Shown here: one piece after another, positions 16,512 to 24,461 of the stretch
Numbering within the stretch: the first letter of the stretch is position 1
How the letters are laid out: every line of letters begins with the position of its first letter
Assembly (NCBI GenBank): GCA_963812415.1
Contig: CAWEVH010000013.1
Location: 1-64,000, forward strand
Length of the DNA: 64,000 bases
Direction: 5' to 3'
DNA from: JACVRW01 sp963812415
Lineage (GTDB): Bacteria > Actinomycetota > Thermoleophilia > Solirubrobacterales > Thermoleophilaceae
Notes under the pieces: model-generated
Told to the model about the DNA's origin: nothing
Database searches by the model: none
What the model saw: only the letters and a program-made list of their open reading frames with translations
Position numbers and translations under genes: made by a program

Positions 16512-18122
16512 ATGCGCATCACAGGCCCCCTTCTCGTCGCGTTGCTGGCGCTGACCGGCACGGCCGTCGCCGCGCCGGGCGACCCCTGGGTCGCCTACGT
16601 GACGAACTCGACGGCCTCGCGCGCGGTGCTGATGCGCGTCGACCCGGCCACGGGCGGGCTGGTCGAGATCTCGAGGAACGGGCCCCAGGGCGCCCTGTTC
16701 GACCACCCCTACGACCTGGCGGCGGCGCCGGACGGCACGCTGCTCGTGGCCGACATGGGCCGCTTCGCCACCTCCGGCCAGCGCACCCCCGACGGAGCGA
16801 TCGTGCGCGTCGATCCGGCCACCGGCGCGCAGACGCTCGTGTCCGGCGGCGGCCGGCTGGTCGATCCGGCCGGCCTGGCGCTGGCGCCTGACGGCGCCAT
16901 CTTCGTGGTCGAGAACGTCGGGCTCGACGGCAACCCCGAGGTGCTCCGGATCGACCCGGCCACGGGTGCCCAGACGGTCGTGACGAGCGGTGACAAGCTC
17001 TGCTACCCGTTCGGAATCGCGATCGAGCCGGCCGGCACGCTGGTCGTCACCGAGTACGGCGACCTGCTCGGCGGCAGCGAGCCGATCGACTGCCCGCAGG
17101 ACCTCGGCGCGGTGCTGCGCGTGAATCCGGCCTCGGGCGAGCAGACCCTGCTCAGCGCGGGCCCGCCGTTCCTGCGCAACCCGTTCGGCGTCACGGTGGC
17201 GCCCGACGGCAGCCTCCTCGTGGTCAACCAGACCGGCGGCGGCGCGGCCGTGATGCGTGTCAACGCCCTGACCGGTGTCCAGCAGGCCGTGTCGGGCAAC
17301 GGTGCGGAGGACGCCTTCATGACCCCGCAGCGGATCTCGCTCACCCCCGACGGCGAGCCGATCGTGTCCGACTTCGAGCTGAACGACGACGAGGGCGGGC
17401 TCGTGCGGGTGGCGCTCCCGAGCGGCGCGCAGTCGATCCTGCGCCAGGGCGACATCTTCAACAACCCGCTCGGCGTGGCGGTGGTGGCCAACCGGCCCCC
17501 GGCCGCGGCCCTGAGCGCCTCGCCGCCGGCGGTTCGCGCCGGCGCGGCGGTCGCCTTCGACGCCTCCGGGTCGACCGATCCCGAGGGCCAGCGGCTCCGC
17601 TACGCCTGGGACCTCGACGGCAACGGATCCTTCGAGACCTCCACGGACACTGCGAGCGCCAGCGCCAGCTATCCCGGCTCCACCACGCTGGCGGCGCGCG
17701 TCCAGGTGAGCGACCCGCATGGCGCCTCGGCGGTCGCCACGGCCGCGGTGAGCGTCGACTCGATCCGGCCGGTGATCCGGGCGTTCCGGGTCTCGCGCCG
17801 CGGCCGGCGCGCCTTCCGCTTCTCGTACCACCTCTCCGAGCCGGCGAGCGTGGGCATCGCGATCCAGCGGCCCAAGCGGGTGCGCAGCCGCCGCTGCCTC
17901 CGGCGCCCGAGGGCGCCCCGGTGCGTGCGCTGGCGGACGCTCGTCACCCTGAGGCAGGCAGGCGTGGCGGGCAGGAACGCGCGCCGCTTCTCCGGCCGGG
18001 TGCGTGGCCGGCCGCTCCCGGAGGGCCGTTACCGGGCGCGTGTGACGGCGATCGACGCGGTGGGCAACCGCGCAGGCGCACGCATGGTCGGGCTGCGGGT
18101 GCTGTCCGCCAGGGGCCGGTAG
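16512..18122 (+). CDS. Secreted beta-propeller protein with PKD domain
   Basis: An exported protein of about 536 residues. A signal peptide (MRITGPLLVALLALTGTAVA) precedes six NHL/SMP-30-like propeller repeats, each with a pattern like LAAAPDGTLLVADMG and VRVDPATGAQTLVS. A PKD domain follows (AAVAFDASGSTDPEGQRLRY), then a ~110-residue basic beta-rich tail (FRVSRRGRRAFRFSYHLSEP ... DAVGNRAG) of a type frequent in secreted proteins of Thermoleophilia. Likely a surface or extracellular binding protein; no catalytic residues are evident. TTG at 16503 is an alternative start. Confidence 0.8.
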   Translation: MRITGPLLVALLALTGTAVAAPGDPWVAYVTNSTASRAVLMRVDPATGGLVEISRNGPQGALFDHPYDLAAAPDGTLLVADMGRFATSGQRTPDGAIVRVDPATGAQTLVSGGGRLVDPAGLALAPDGAIFVVENVGLDGNPEVLRIDPATGAQTVVTSGDKLCYPFGIAIEPAGTLVVTEYGDLLGGSEPIDCPQDLGAVLRVNPASGEQTLLSAGPPFLRNPFGVTVAPDGSLLVVNQTGGGAAVMRVNALTGVQQAVSGNGAEDAFMTPQRISLTPDGEPIVSDFELNDDEGGLVRVALPSGAQSILRQGDIFNNPLGVAVVANRPPAAALSASPPAVRAGAAVAFDASGSTDPEGQRLRYAWDLDGNGSFETSTDTASASASYPGSTTLAARVQVSDPHGASAVATAAVSVDSIRPVIRAFRVSRRGRRAFRFSYHLSEPASVGIAIQRPKRVRSRRCLRRPRAPRCVRWRTLVTLRQAGVAGRNARRFSGRVRGRPLPEGRYRARVTAIDAVGNRAGARMVGLRVLSARGR

Positions 18123-18129
18123 CGCGCCG

Positions 18130-20136
18130 TCAGAAGTGCACGCCCCGGAGGAGGTAGGCCATCGCCACCGCCTCCGTCGACATGTCCTCGCTCCCCTTCT
18201 TCTCCTCCGCCGGCGCAGGCTTGCCGTCCTCCTTGCCCTTCTTCGCCGCGGTCGAGTCGGGGAACAGGTTGTAGGCGGTGTTGAGCACGATGTCGACGGT
18301 CTTCGGCGAGACCGCGTAGAGCACCTCGCCGAACGTGCCCAGCCGTGAGGCCATCCGCTTGGGCTTATCGATCATCGCGTCGCAGAGCATCTGCGCGGCC
18401 TCGTCGGGGGTGAGCGTCGGGAAGGCCTTGTAGATGTCGGTGGGGGCGATCATCGGGGTGCGGACCAGCGGCATGTAGATCGTCGTGAACTTCACGTTGT
18501 CGCCCACGCACTCGGGCGCGACGCAGCGCGAGAACGCGTCGAGCGCCGACTTCGAGGCCACGTAGGCCGAGAAGCGCGGCGTGTTCGTCTGCACCCCGAT
18601 CGAGCTCACGTTGATGATGTGGCCCGACTTGCGCTCGCGCATCCCGGGCAGGAGGGCGAGGATCAGCTTGAGCGCTCCGAAGTAGTTGAGCTGCATCGTG
18701 CGCTCGAAGTCGTGGAAGCGGTCGTACGAGCGCGCCACCGAGCGGCGGATCGAGCGCCCGGCGTTGTTGATCAGCACGTCGACGCCGCCATGCACCTCGA
18801 GCACCTCCGCCGCCAGGCGGTCGATGTCGTCGAGGTCGGCGAGGTCCGCGGGATGCACGTGCGCCACGCCGCCCGCCTCCTCCACCTGGCTCGCGACCTC
18901 CTCGAGCTTCTCGCGCGTGCGCGACACGAGCAGGACCTCGCCGCCGGCCTCGCCGACCTTGAGGGCGGTCTCCAGCCCGATCCCGCTCGAGGCGCCGGTG
19001 ATCAGGATCTTCTTGCCCCTGATCGCGCTGGCGAGCGAGCGCTCGCGGAACAGGTCGGGGTCGAGGTTGCGCTCCCAGTAGTCCCACAGCCGCGGGGCGT
19101 AGGTCGAGAGCGGGGGCACGGCGATGCCGGTGCCGCTGAGCGCGCGCTGGGTGTCGCGGGCGTCGAACTTGCAGCGGAAGTCGCGGTGCTCCATCGCCGC
19201 CGGCGGGATGCCGAGGTCGTGGTAGAGCTGGTCGCGGATGCGCTTGACGGTCGGCAGCGCCAGCAGGCCAGCCCGCACCTGGGGCGGCACGACGTTCGTC
19301 ATGTTCTGGTCGATGCGCATCACGAACTGCGGCGCGTGGGCGGCCTTGGCGAACTCGTTGAGCGCCTCGCCGACCTTCATCGACTCGGGGTTCACGAGGT
19401 GGAAGGTGTCCGAGGGCAGCTCCGCGTCCGGCAGGTGCGCGATGTGGTCCATCGCCTTGGCGACGAAGTCGACCGGCACGATGTTGGTCTCGCCGCCCTG
19501 CGGCCCGGCGAGCGGCGCCCACTCGGGCAGCGCGTGGCGCAGGCGCTGGAGCAGCTTGAACAGGTAGTAGGGCCCGTCGACCTTGTCCATCTCGCCGGTC
19601 TCCGAGTGGCCGACCACGATGCCGGGCCGGAACACGAGCGTCTTCGCCTCGACCCCTTCGCGCACGAGGCGTTCCGACTCGTACTTGCTGCGGTGGTAGG
19701 CGTGCGGCAGGCGCTGGCCCTCGTCGAACATGTCCTCCTGGAACACGCCCTTGTACTCGCCGGCCACGGCGATCGAGCTGGTGTGGTGGAAGCGCCCGAC
19801 CTCGATCGAGTTGGCGAACTCGATCACGTGCTTCGTGCCCTCGGTGTTGGCGCGCTCCATCGCGTCGTCGTCGGCGGTCATGTCGTAGACGGCGGCGAGG
19901 TGGAAGAAGTGGTCGACGGGCTCCGAGAAGCCGTCGATCCCGAGGCCCGGTCGGGACAGGTCGCCGGTCACGGGCAGAATCCGCCCGGCGGGGACGCCGA
20001 GTCGCTGGACCAGCGCGTCGACCTTGCCGCGCGAGCCCTCGCGGACCAGCACGTAGATCGTGCCATCCCGCTTCAGAAGCTCGCCGACGAGGTGCCTGCC
20101 GATGAAGCCGGTGGCGCCGGTGACGAAGTAGTTCAA
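18130..20136 (-). CDS. Double SDR protein, AcrA1-like fatty acyl-CoA reductase
   Basis: A 668-residue fusion of two Rossmann domains. The N-terminal half is an extended SDR of the male-sterility/acyl reductase type (NYFVTGATGFIGRHLVGELL, TSSIAVAGEYKG, YHRSKYESERLV). The C-terminal half is a classical SDR (KILITGASSGIGLETALKVG, NNAGRSIRRSV, INVSSIGVQTNTPRFSAYVA with YVASK). The same order occurs in mycobacterial AcrA1, which reduces acyl-CoA. The TTG at 20136 is preceded by GGAGGA and GGAGAG; no better start exists in frame. It probably makes fatty aldehydes or alcohols for lipids; the substrate is not shown. Confidence 0.85.
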   Translation of the reverse strand: MNYFVTGATGFIGRHLVGELLKRDGTIYVLVREGSRGKVDALVQRLGVPAGRILPVTGDLSRPGLGIDGFSEPVDHFFHLAAVYDMTADDDAMERANTEGTKHVIEFANSIEVGRFHHTSSIAVAGEYKGVFQEDMFDEGQRLPHAYHRSKYESERLVREGVEAKTLVFRPGIVVGHSETGEMDKVDGPYYLFKLLQRLRHALPEWAPLAGPQGGETNIVPVDFVAKAMDHIAHLPDAELPSDTFHLVNPESMKVGEALNEFAKAAHAPQFVMRIDQNMTNVVPPQVRAGLLALPTVKRIRDQLYHDLGIPPAAMEHRDFRCKFDARDTQRALSGTGIAVPPLSTYAPRLWDYWERNLDPDLFRERSLASAIRGKKILITGASSGIGLETALKVGEAGGEVLLVSRTREKLEEVASQVEEAGGVAHVHPADLADLDDIDRLAAEVLEVHGGVDVLINNAGRSIRRSVARSYDRFHDFERTMQLNYFGALKLILALLPGMRERKSGHIINVSSIGVQTNTPRFSAYVASKSALDAFSRCVAPECVGDNVKFTTIYMPLVRTPMIAPTDIYKAFPTLTPDEAAQMLCDAMIDKPKRMASRLGTFGEVLYAVSPKTVDIVLNTAYNLFPDSTAAKKGKEDGKPAPAEEKKGSEDMSTEAVAMAYLLRGVHF

Positions 20137-20249
20137 GGTCTCTCCACTCCTCCAGGTGGGCCGGTCGCGCGAGTCTATGCCTCCGCGGGCGCGGAAGCCA
20201 TTGACTCGCCCGGACCGGCGCGGGAAGATAGGTGCCACAGATGTAGAGA

Positions 20250-20362
20250 CCGGTTGGCGCTCGACGCCACCGGCCTACGAGGCGGGCCGTTTAGCCCGCA
20301 TGCAAGGGCGGAGTGAACCCTTCCACTCCGCTCTTGCTACGTGAGAGGCGCCCTCGCTTCAC
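20250..20362 (+). ncRNA. Four consecutive hairpins: candidate structured leader RNA
   Basis: The 238-bp gap at 20137-20374 lies between divergent genes. It holds four adjacent perfect or near-perfect inverted repeats. These are CCGG-T-TGGCG/CGCCACCGG at 20250-20273; GCGGGC/GCCCGC at 20282-20299; a 14-bp stem GCAAGGGCGGAGTG/CACTCCGCTCTTGC (one G-U) with an 8-base loop at 20302-20337; and GTGAGAGG/CCTC-GCT-TCAC at 20341-20362. The last ends 12 bases before the GTG of the MerR-cyclase gene. No T-tract follows and neither neighbour ends here, so they are not terminators. I recognise no known riboswitch consensus. A 5' leader or small RNA is the best guess. Confidence 0.5.
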
Positions 20363-20374
20363 AATTCCGAGCTG

Positions 20375-21601
20375 GTGGATGAGCCAGTCACGTTGAAGCG
20401 GGCCGCCGAGCTGGTGGGCGTCTCGCCCGGCACGCTCCGCCGCTGGGCGCGAGCGGGCCTGATCCCGGAGCTCGACGGCACGCGGGGGAGATCGAAGGCT
20501 CGCGGGCACCGCCCGCTCGCGGGTTGGAGCCAGGCCGCGCTGGCACAGGCGCGCATCGTCGCCCGCATGCGTGAGCGCGGCCACTCGCTCGCCTCGATCG
20601 CCGAGGCGAGCCGGCAGGGGCGCCTGGCCTACGGCTTCATCGAGGGCATGTGGGGCGAGGCCGAGCCGCGCCGCTCGCTCGAGGACGCGTCCAAGATCGT
20701 GGACCTCGAGCCGGCGCTGATCGAGCGCTTCTGGGCGAGCATCGGGCTCCCCGCCACGGCGCTCGAGCAGATCGGCGACGACGACGTGCAGGCGCTCCAC
20801 TACGTGTCATCGGTCCTCGCCGCCGGCTTCCCGCTGGTCGCGTTCCTCCAGCTCTGCCGCGTCTACGGGCAGGCGCTGTCGCAGATCGCCGACGCCGAGG
20901 TCCGGCTCTTCCACATCTACGTGCACGAGCCGCTCATGCGCGAGGGGGTGCCGGGCCTCCAGATGGCCGAGGAGATGGAGAGCCTGGCGCGCGACCTGCT
21001 GCCGCTCGCCTCGCCCCTGATGGACTACGTCCACGGACGCTTCCTGCGGCACTTCGTGGAGCAGGACGTGGTCGGCCACATGGAGGAGGAGCTCGACGAC
21101 GCCGAGCTCGGCCGCGTGCGGGTGGCGATCGCGTTCGCCGACCTGGCGGGCTACACGCGCTTCACCGAGGAGGAGGGCGAGGAGGAGGCGTTGTCCTCGG
21201 TCGAGCGCTTCGTGGAGGGGGTCACGGCCACGCTGCCCGAGGACGCCCGCGTGGTGAAGACGATCGGCGACGAGGTGATGGTCGTCGGCCACGACGTGCG
21301 TGCCCTCGTCGACTGGGCGGTGGGGTACACGAGCCTGTTCGAGGAGCGGCCCGAGCCGCGCATCGGGATCCACTTCGGCACGACCATCTACCGCGACGGG
21401 GACTACTTCGGGCGCGACATCAACCTGGCCTCGCGGGTGGTCGCGCGCGCCCGCGGCGGCGAGGTGCTCGTCACCGACTCGGTGGTCGACGCCGTGCGCG
21501 ACTCCCCGCACCTGGGCTTCGAGGGGATCGGGCAGGTCAAGCTGAAGGGCTTCAACGAGCCACGCCAGCTGTGCCGCGCGATCCCGCGCCTGAGCGGATG
21601 A
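20375..21601 (+). CDS. MerR-type HTH fused to class III adenylate/guanylate cyclase
   Basis: A 408-residue fusion. Residues 1-75 are a MerR-like winged helix (TLKRAAELVGVSPGTLRRWA, ARIVARMRERGHSLASIAEA), residues ~80-240 a helical sensor-like region, and the last ~165 a class III cyclase. Both metal Asp motifs are present (IAFADLAGYTRFTEEEG and VVKTIGDEVMVVG), as is the transition-state motif (GRDINLASRVVARARGG), so it should be active. A 14-residue segment after LIPELDG (RGRSKARGHRPLAG) is encoded by the 41-bp repeat and breaks the winged helix relative to relatives. It overlaps tilS by ATGA. The ligand and whether it binds DNA are unknown. Confidence 0.88.
   Translation: MDEPVTLKRAAELVGVSPGTLRRWARAGLIPELDGTRGRSKARGHRPLAGWSQAALAQARIVARMRERGHSLASIAEASRQGRLAYGFIEGMWGEAEPRRSLEDASKIVDLEPALIERFWASIGLPATALEQIGDDDVQALHYVSSVLAAGFPLVAFLQLCRVYGQALSQIADAEVRLFHIYVHEPLMREGVPGLQMAEEMESLARDLLPLASPLMDYVHGRFLRHFVEQDVVGHMEEELDDAELGRVRVAIAFADLAGYTRFTEEEGEEEALSSVERFVEGVTATLPEDARVVKTIGDEVMVVGHDVRALVDWAVGYTSLFEERPEPRIGIHFGTTIYRDGDYFGRDINLASRVVARARGGEVLVTDSVVDAVRDSPHLGFEGIGQVKLKGFNEPRQLCRAIPRLSG
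20487..20527 (+). repeat. 41-bp palindrome-containing repeat, copy 1, inside the MerR-cyclase gene
   Basis: This segment is identical at 39 of 41 positions to 51746-51786. Its centre is GCTCGCGGGCACCGCCCGCT, which can form a GCGGGC-ACC-GCCCGC hairpin. Here it is read as RSKARGHRPLAG within the MerR domain, at a place where related proteins have a short link between LIPELDG and the WxxxAxAxARIVARMRERG helix. It looks like an in-frame insertion of about 42 bp. Confidence 0.8.
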
Positions 21602-22851
21602 GCGAGCGAGCGCTCGAGGCGGCGCGCGAGAGCGGGCTGATCGTGGCGGACGCGCCGCTGCTCGTGATGGTCTCGGGCGGTGGGGACTCGGTCTGCCTGC
21701 TCGAGGTGGCGCTCAGGCTCGGAGCGCGGGTGAGCGCGCTGCACGTGAACTACGGGCTGCGCGAGGGGGCCGGCGACGACGAGCGCTTCGTGCACGATCT
21801 GTGCGAGCGGCTGGGTGTGCCGGTCCGGGTCGAGCGGGTCGAGCTCGGCGAGGGCGGCAACCTCCAGGAGCGCGCCCGCGACGCGCGCTACTCGCTCGCC
21901 GAGCGGGTCGCCGAGGCCGACTACGCCGCCGGCCACACCGCCTCGGACCAGGCCGAGACGGTGCTCTACCGGCTTGCGGTGTCGCCCGGGTCGCGCGCGC
22001 TCCACGGGATGGAGCCGCGGCGGGGCCGGCTCGTGCGACCGCTGCTCGGCGTGACCCGCGACGAGGTGCGCGACTACCTGCACGGCCGCGGCCTCGCCTG
22101 GCGCGAGGACCCCTCGAACGCCGACCGTCGCTTCGCTCGCGCGCGTGTGCGTCACGACGTGCTGGACGCCCTGCGGCAGCTCTCCCCGGCCGCCGAGCGC
22201 ACGATCGCGGAGACGGCCGCGCAGCTTCGCGACGAGGCGGGCGTGCTCGACACGCTGGCGGGCGAGGCGCTCGACGAGCTCGGCGGCGGGCCGGCGATCT
22301 CGCTCGCTGACCTGCGTACCCATCCGCCCGCGGTTCGCCGGCTGGTCCTGCGCCGCCTCGCCGGCGGCCGCCCCGTGCCGGACGAGATCCTCGAGCTCGG
22401 CGACCAGGGGACCAAGTCGCTCGACCTCGGCGATGGGCTGCGCGCCGTGGCCGAGTACGGCACGCTTCGATTCACGCACGCGCGCGAGGCCGAGCCGCCG
22501 GCGCCGGTGGCGCTGCCGGTGCCGGGCCGCGCGCGCTTCGGCGACTGGGAGGTCGAGGCGCGGCCGGGCGAGCCCGGCGAGGTGAGCGTGGCGGGGCTCG
22601 GCGGCCCGCTCCGCGTGCGTTCCTGGCGCGACGGCGACCGCCTGCGGCCGCTCGGCCTCGGCGGCACCAAGTCGCTCCAGGACCTGTTCACCGACCGCAA
22701 GGTGCCGCGCGCCCTGCGGCGCGGCCTGCCGGTGGTCGAAGCCGAGGGCGAGATCGTCTGGGTGGCGGGCCTGGCCGTTGCCGAGCGCTTCGCGGCGGAC
22801 GAGGGCGACCCGGACGCGGTTGGGCTGAGCGCGCGGCTGGTGGTCCCCTAG
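21598..22851 (+). CDS. tilS: tRNA(Ile)-lysidine synthase TilS
   Basis: Modifies the anticodon C34 of tRNA(Ile2) to lysidine with ATP and lysine, essential for reading AUA. The PP-loop is VMVSGGGDSVCLLEVALRLG; GHTASDQAETVLYRL and REDPSNADRRFARARVRHDV are the conserved tRNA-ligase segments. The C-terminal domain has LRVRSWRDGDRLRPLGLGG and SLQDLFTDRKVPRALR, typical of full-length TilS. Length 417 residues. The ATG overlaps the cyclase stop. In actinobacteria tilS is usually followed by hpt and ftsH; here they lie 20 kb downstream. Confidence 0.95.
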   Translation: MSERALEAARESGLIVADAPLLVMVSGGGDSVCLLEVALRLGARVSALHVNYGLREGAGDDERFVHDLCERLGVPVRVERVELGEGGNLQERARDARYSLAERVAEADYAAGHTASDQAETVLYRLAVSPGSRALHGMEPRRGRLVRPLLGVTRDEVRDYLHGRGLAWREDPSNADRRFARARVRHDVLDALRQLSPAAERTIAETAAQLRDEAGVLDTLAGEALDELGGGPAISLADLRTHPPAVRRLVLRRLAGGRPVPDEILELGDQGTKSLDLGDGLRAVAEYGTLRFTHAREAEPPAPVALPVPGRARFGDWEVEARPGEPGEVSVAGLGGPLRVRSWRDGDRLRPLGLGGTKSLQDLFTDRKVPRALRRGLPVVEAEGEIVWVAGLAVAERFAADEGDPDAVGLSARLVVP

Positions 22852-23477
22852 GTCGTGCCGAACACCCTGTCGCCCGCGTCGCCGAGGCCCGGGCGGATGT
22901 AGGCGTTCTCGTCGAGCTCGCGATCCATCGCGGCGGCCCAGATCGGCACGTCGGGGTGGGCGTCGCTCACCGCCTTCACCCCCTCGGGCGCCACCACGAG
23001 GCAGACGAGCACGAGCGTCCGCGCCCCCTTCCCCTTCAGCCGGTCGAGCGCGTGCACCGCGCTGCCGCCGGTGGCCAGCATCGGATCGACGACGAACGTG
23101 AAGGCGTCGGCGAGGCTCGGCGGCAGGCGCTCGAGGTACTCCACGGGCTCGTGCGCCTCCTCGTCGCGATAGAGGCCGAGGTGGCCCACCCGGGCGCCGG
23201 GCAGCAGGCGCAGGAAAGCCTCGACCATCCCCAGGCCCGCCCGCAGCACCGGGACGATCGCGATGTCCTGGTGGAGGCGCGTGCCGGTGGTCGGCTCGAG
23301 CGGCGTCTCGATCGGGACCTCGGACACCGGCAGCTCGCGCGCGGCTTCGACCGCCAGGATGGCCGAGGCCTCGAACAGGGCCTGGCGAAAGTCGGCAAAG
23401 CCGGTCTCGCGGTCGCGCATCACGGTCAGGCGGTCGGCCAGCACCGGGTGCTCGACCACGACGAGACGCTGGGGCAT
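22848..23477 (-). CDS. upp: Uracil phosphoribosyltransferase
   Basis: Converts uracil and PRPP to UMP in pyrimidine salvage. A 209-residue protein with the family start VVVEHPVLADRLTVMRDRET, the segment IVPVLRAGLGMVEAFLRLLP, the PRPP-binding motif FVVDPMLATGGSAVHALDRL, and the uracil-binding C-terminal YIRPGLGDAGDRVFGT. The ATG at 23477 gives standard length. It is convergent with tilS, overlapping by four bases, and divergent from the CYTH-deaminase gene, which begins a pyrimidine and purine salvage operon. Confidence 0.95.
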   Translation of the reverse strand: MPQRLVVVEHPVLADRLTVMRDRETGFADFRQALFEASAILAVEAARELPVSEVPIETPLEPTTGTRLHQDIAIVPVLRAGLGMVEAFLRLLPGARVGHLGLYRDEEAHEPVEYLERLPPSLADAFTFVVDPMLATGGSAVHALDRLKGKGARTLVLVCLVVAPEGVKAVSDAHPDVPIWAAAMDRELDENAYIRPGLGDAGDRVFGTT

Positions 23478-23546
23478 GACGCGACGATATCGTCGCTCGC
23501 ACCCTGGCTGCCGTGCGCGAGCACCGGCTCGGCCAGGTGCGAAGCG

Positions 23547-24461
23547 ATGACGATCTCCGCCCGCAACGTCGAGCTGAAGGCACGCGACCCCGACCCGGCG
23601 CGCACGCTCGAGCGCGCGCTCGCGCTCGGCGCGGAGGACCACGGCACGATCCATCAGCGCGACACCTACTTCGCGGGTGCGCGCGGACGTCTCAAGCTTC
23701 GAGAGCAGGATCCGGGCGAGGACGAGCTGATCGAGTACCTGCGCCCCGACTCGGCAGGCGCCCGCACGAGCGCGTACCGACGCGTACCGGTGGCCGACGC
23801 CGCCGCCCTGCGCGAGGCGCTCGGCGCCGCCTACGGCACCCTCGTGGTGGTCGACAAACGCCGCCGCCTGCTGACCTGGGAGGGCGTTCGCATCCACCTG
23901 GACGAGGTGGAGGGCCTGGGCAGCCACCTCGAGCTCGAGGCGGTGGCCGGCGAGGGGTCGGACCTCGCGGCCGAGCGAGAGCAGGTCGAGCGGCTGCGGG
24001 CCGAGCTCGGCGTCGAGGAAGGGGACCTGGTGGCGGGGAGCTATTCGGACCTGCTCCTGGACGGCCCCGAGCGGCTGCTCGCGGCGGCGGACGAGGTGAT
24101 GCGCAATGCGCACGTGCCCTACTCGCGCTTCAAGGTCGGCGCTGCGCTTCGTGCCCCGGACGGCCGCGTGTTCACCGGCGCCAACGTCGAGAACGCCGCC
24201 TACCCGCAGGGGCAGTGCGCCGAGGCCTCGGCCCTCGGCGCGCTCGTGGCGGCCGGGGCGACCGAGGTGGCCGAGGTGGCGGTGGTCGCCGAGCGGATGG
24301 ACATCTGCCCGCCCTGCGGCGGTTGCCGCCAGCGGCTCGCCGAGTTCGCTCGGCCGGAGACCCCCGTGCACCTGGGTCGTCCGGGCGGCGAACGGCGGAC
24401 GGTCACCGTCGGCGAGCTCCTGCCACTCGCATTCGATCTCGACGCCGGCGACGCCCGGTGA
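23547..24461 (+). CDS. CYTH (CyaB-like) domain fused to cytidine deaminase
   Basis: One uninterrupted 304-residue frame carries two enzymes. Residues 1-170 are a CYTH-fold domain (ARNVELKARDPDPARTLERA, QRDTYFAGARGRLKLREQDP, LEYLRP-like strand, HLDEVEGLGSHLELEAVAGE). This fold includes class IV adenylate cyclase and inorganic or thiamine triphosphatases. Residues 175-304 are a cytidine deaminase with zinc ligands in QCAEASALGALVAAGA and PPCGGCRQRLAEFA and the substrate motif ANVENAAYPQ. The join is seamless, with YSDLLLDGPERLLAAADEVM linking them. The deaminase turns cytidine into uridine; the CYTH partner's job is unknown. GTGA overlap with the next gene. Confidence 0.88.
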   Translation: MTISARNVELKARDPDPARTLERALALGAEDHGTIHQRDTYFAGARGRLKLREQDPGEDELIEYLRPDSAGARTSAYRRVPVADAAALREALGAAYGTLVVVDKRRRLLTWEGVRIHLDEVEGLGSHLELEAVAGEGSDLAAEREQVERLRAELGVEEGDLVAGSYSDLLLDGPERLLAAADEVMRNAHVPYSRFKVGAALRAPDGRVFTGANVENAAYPQGQCAEASALGALVAAGATEVAEVAVVAERMDICPPCGGCRQRLAEFARPETPVHLGRPGGERRTVTVGELLPLAFDLDAGDAR

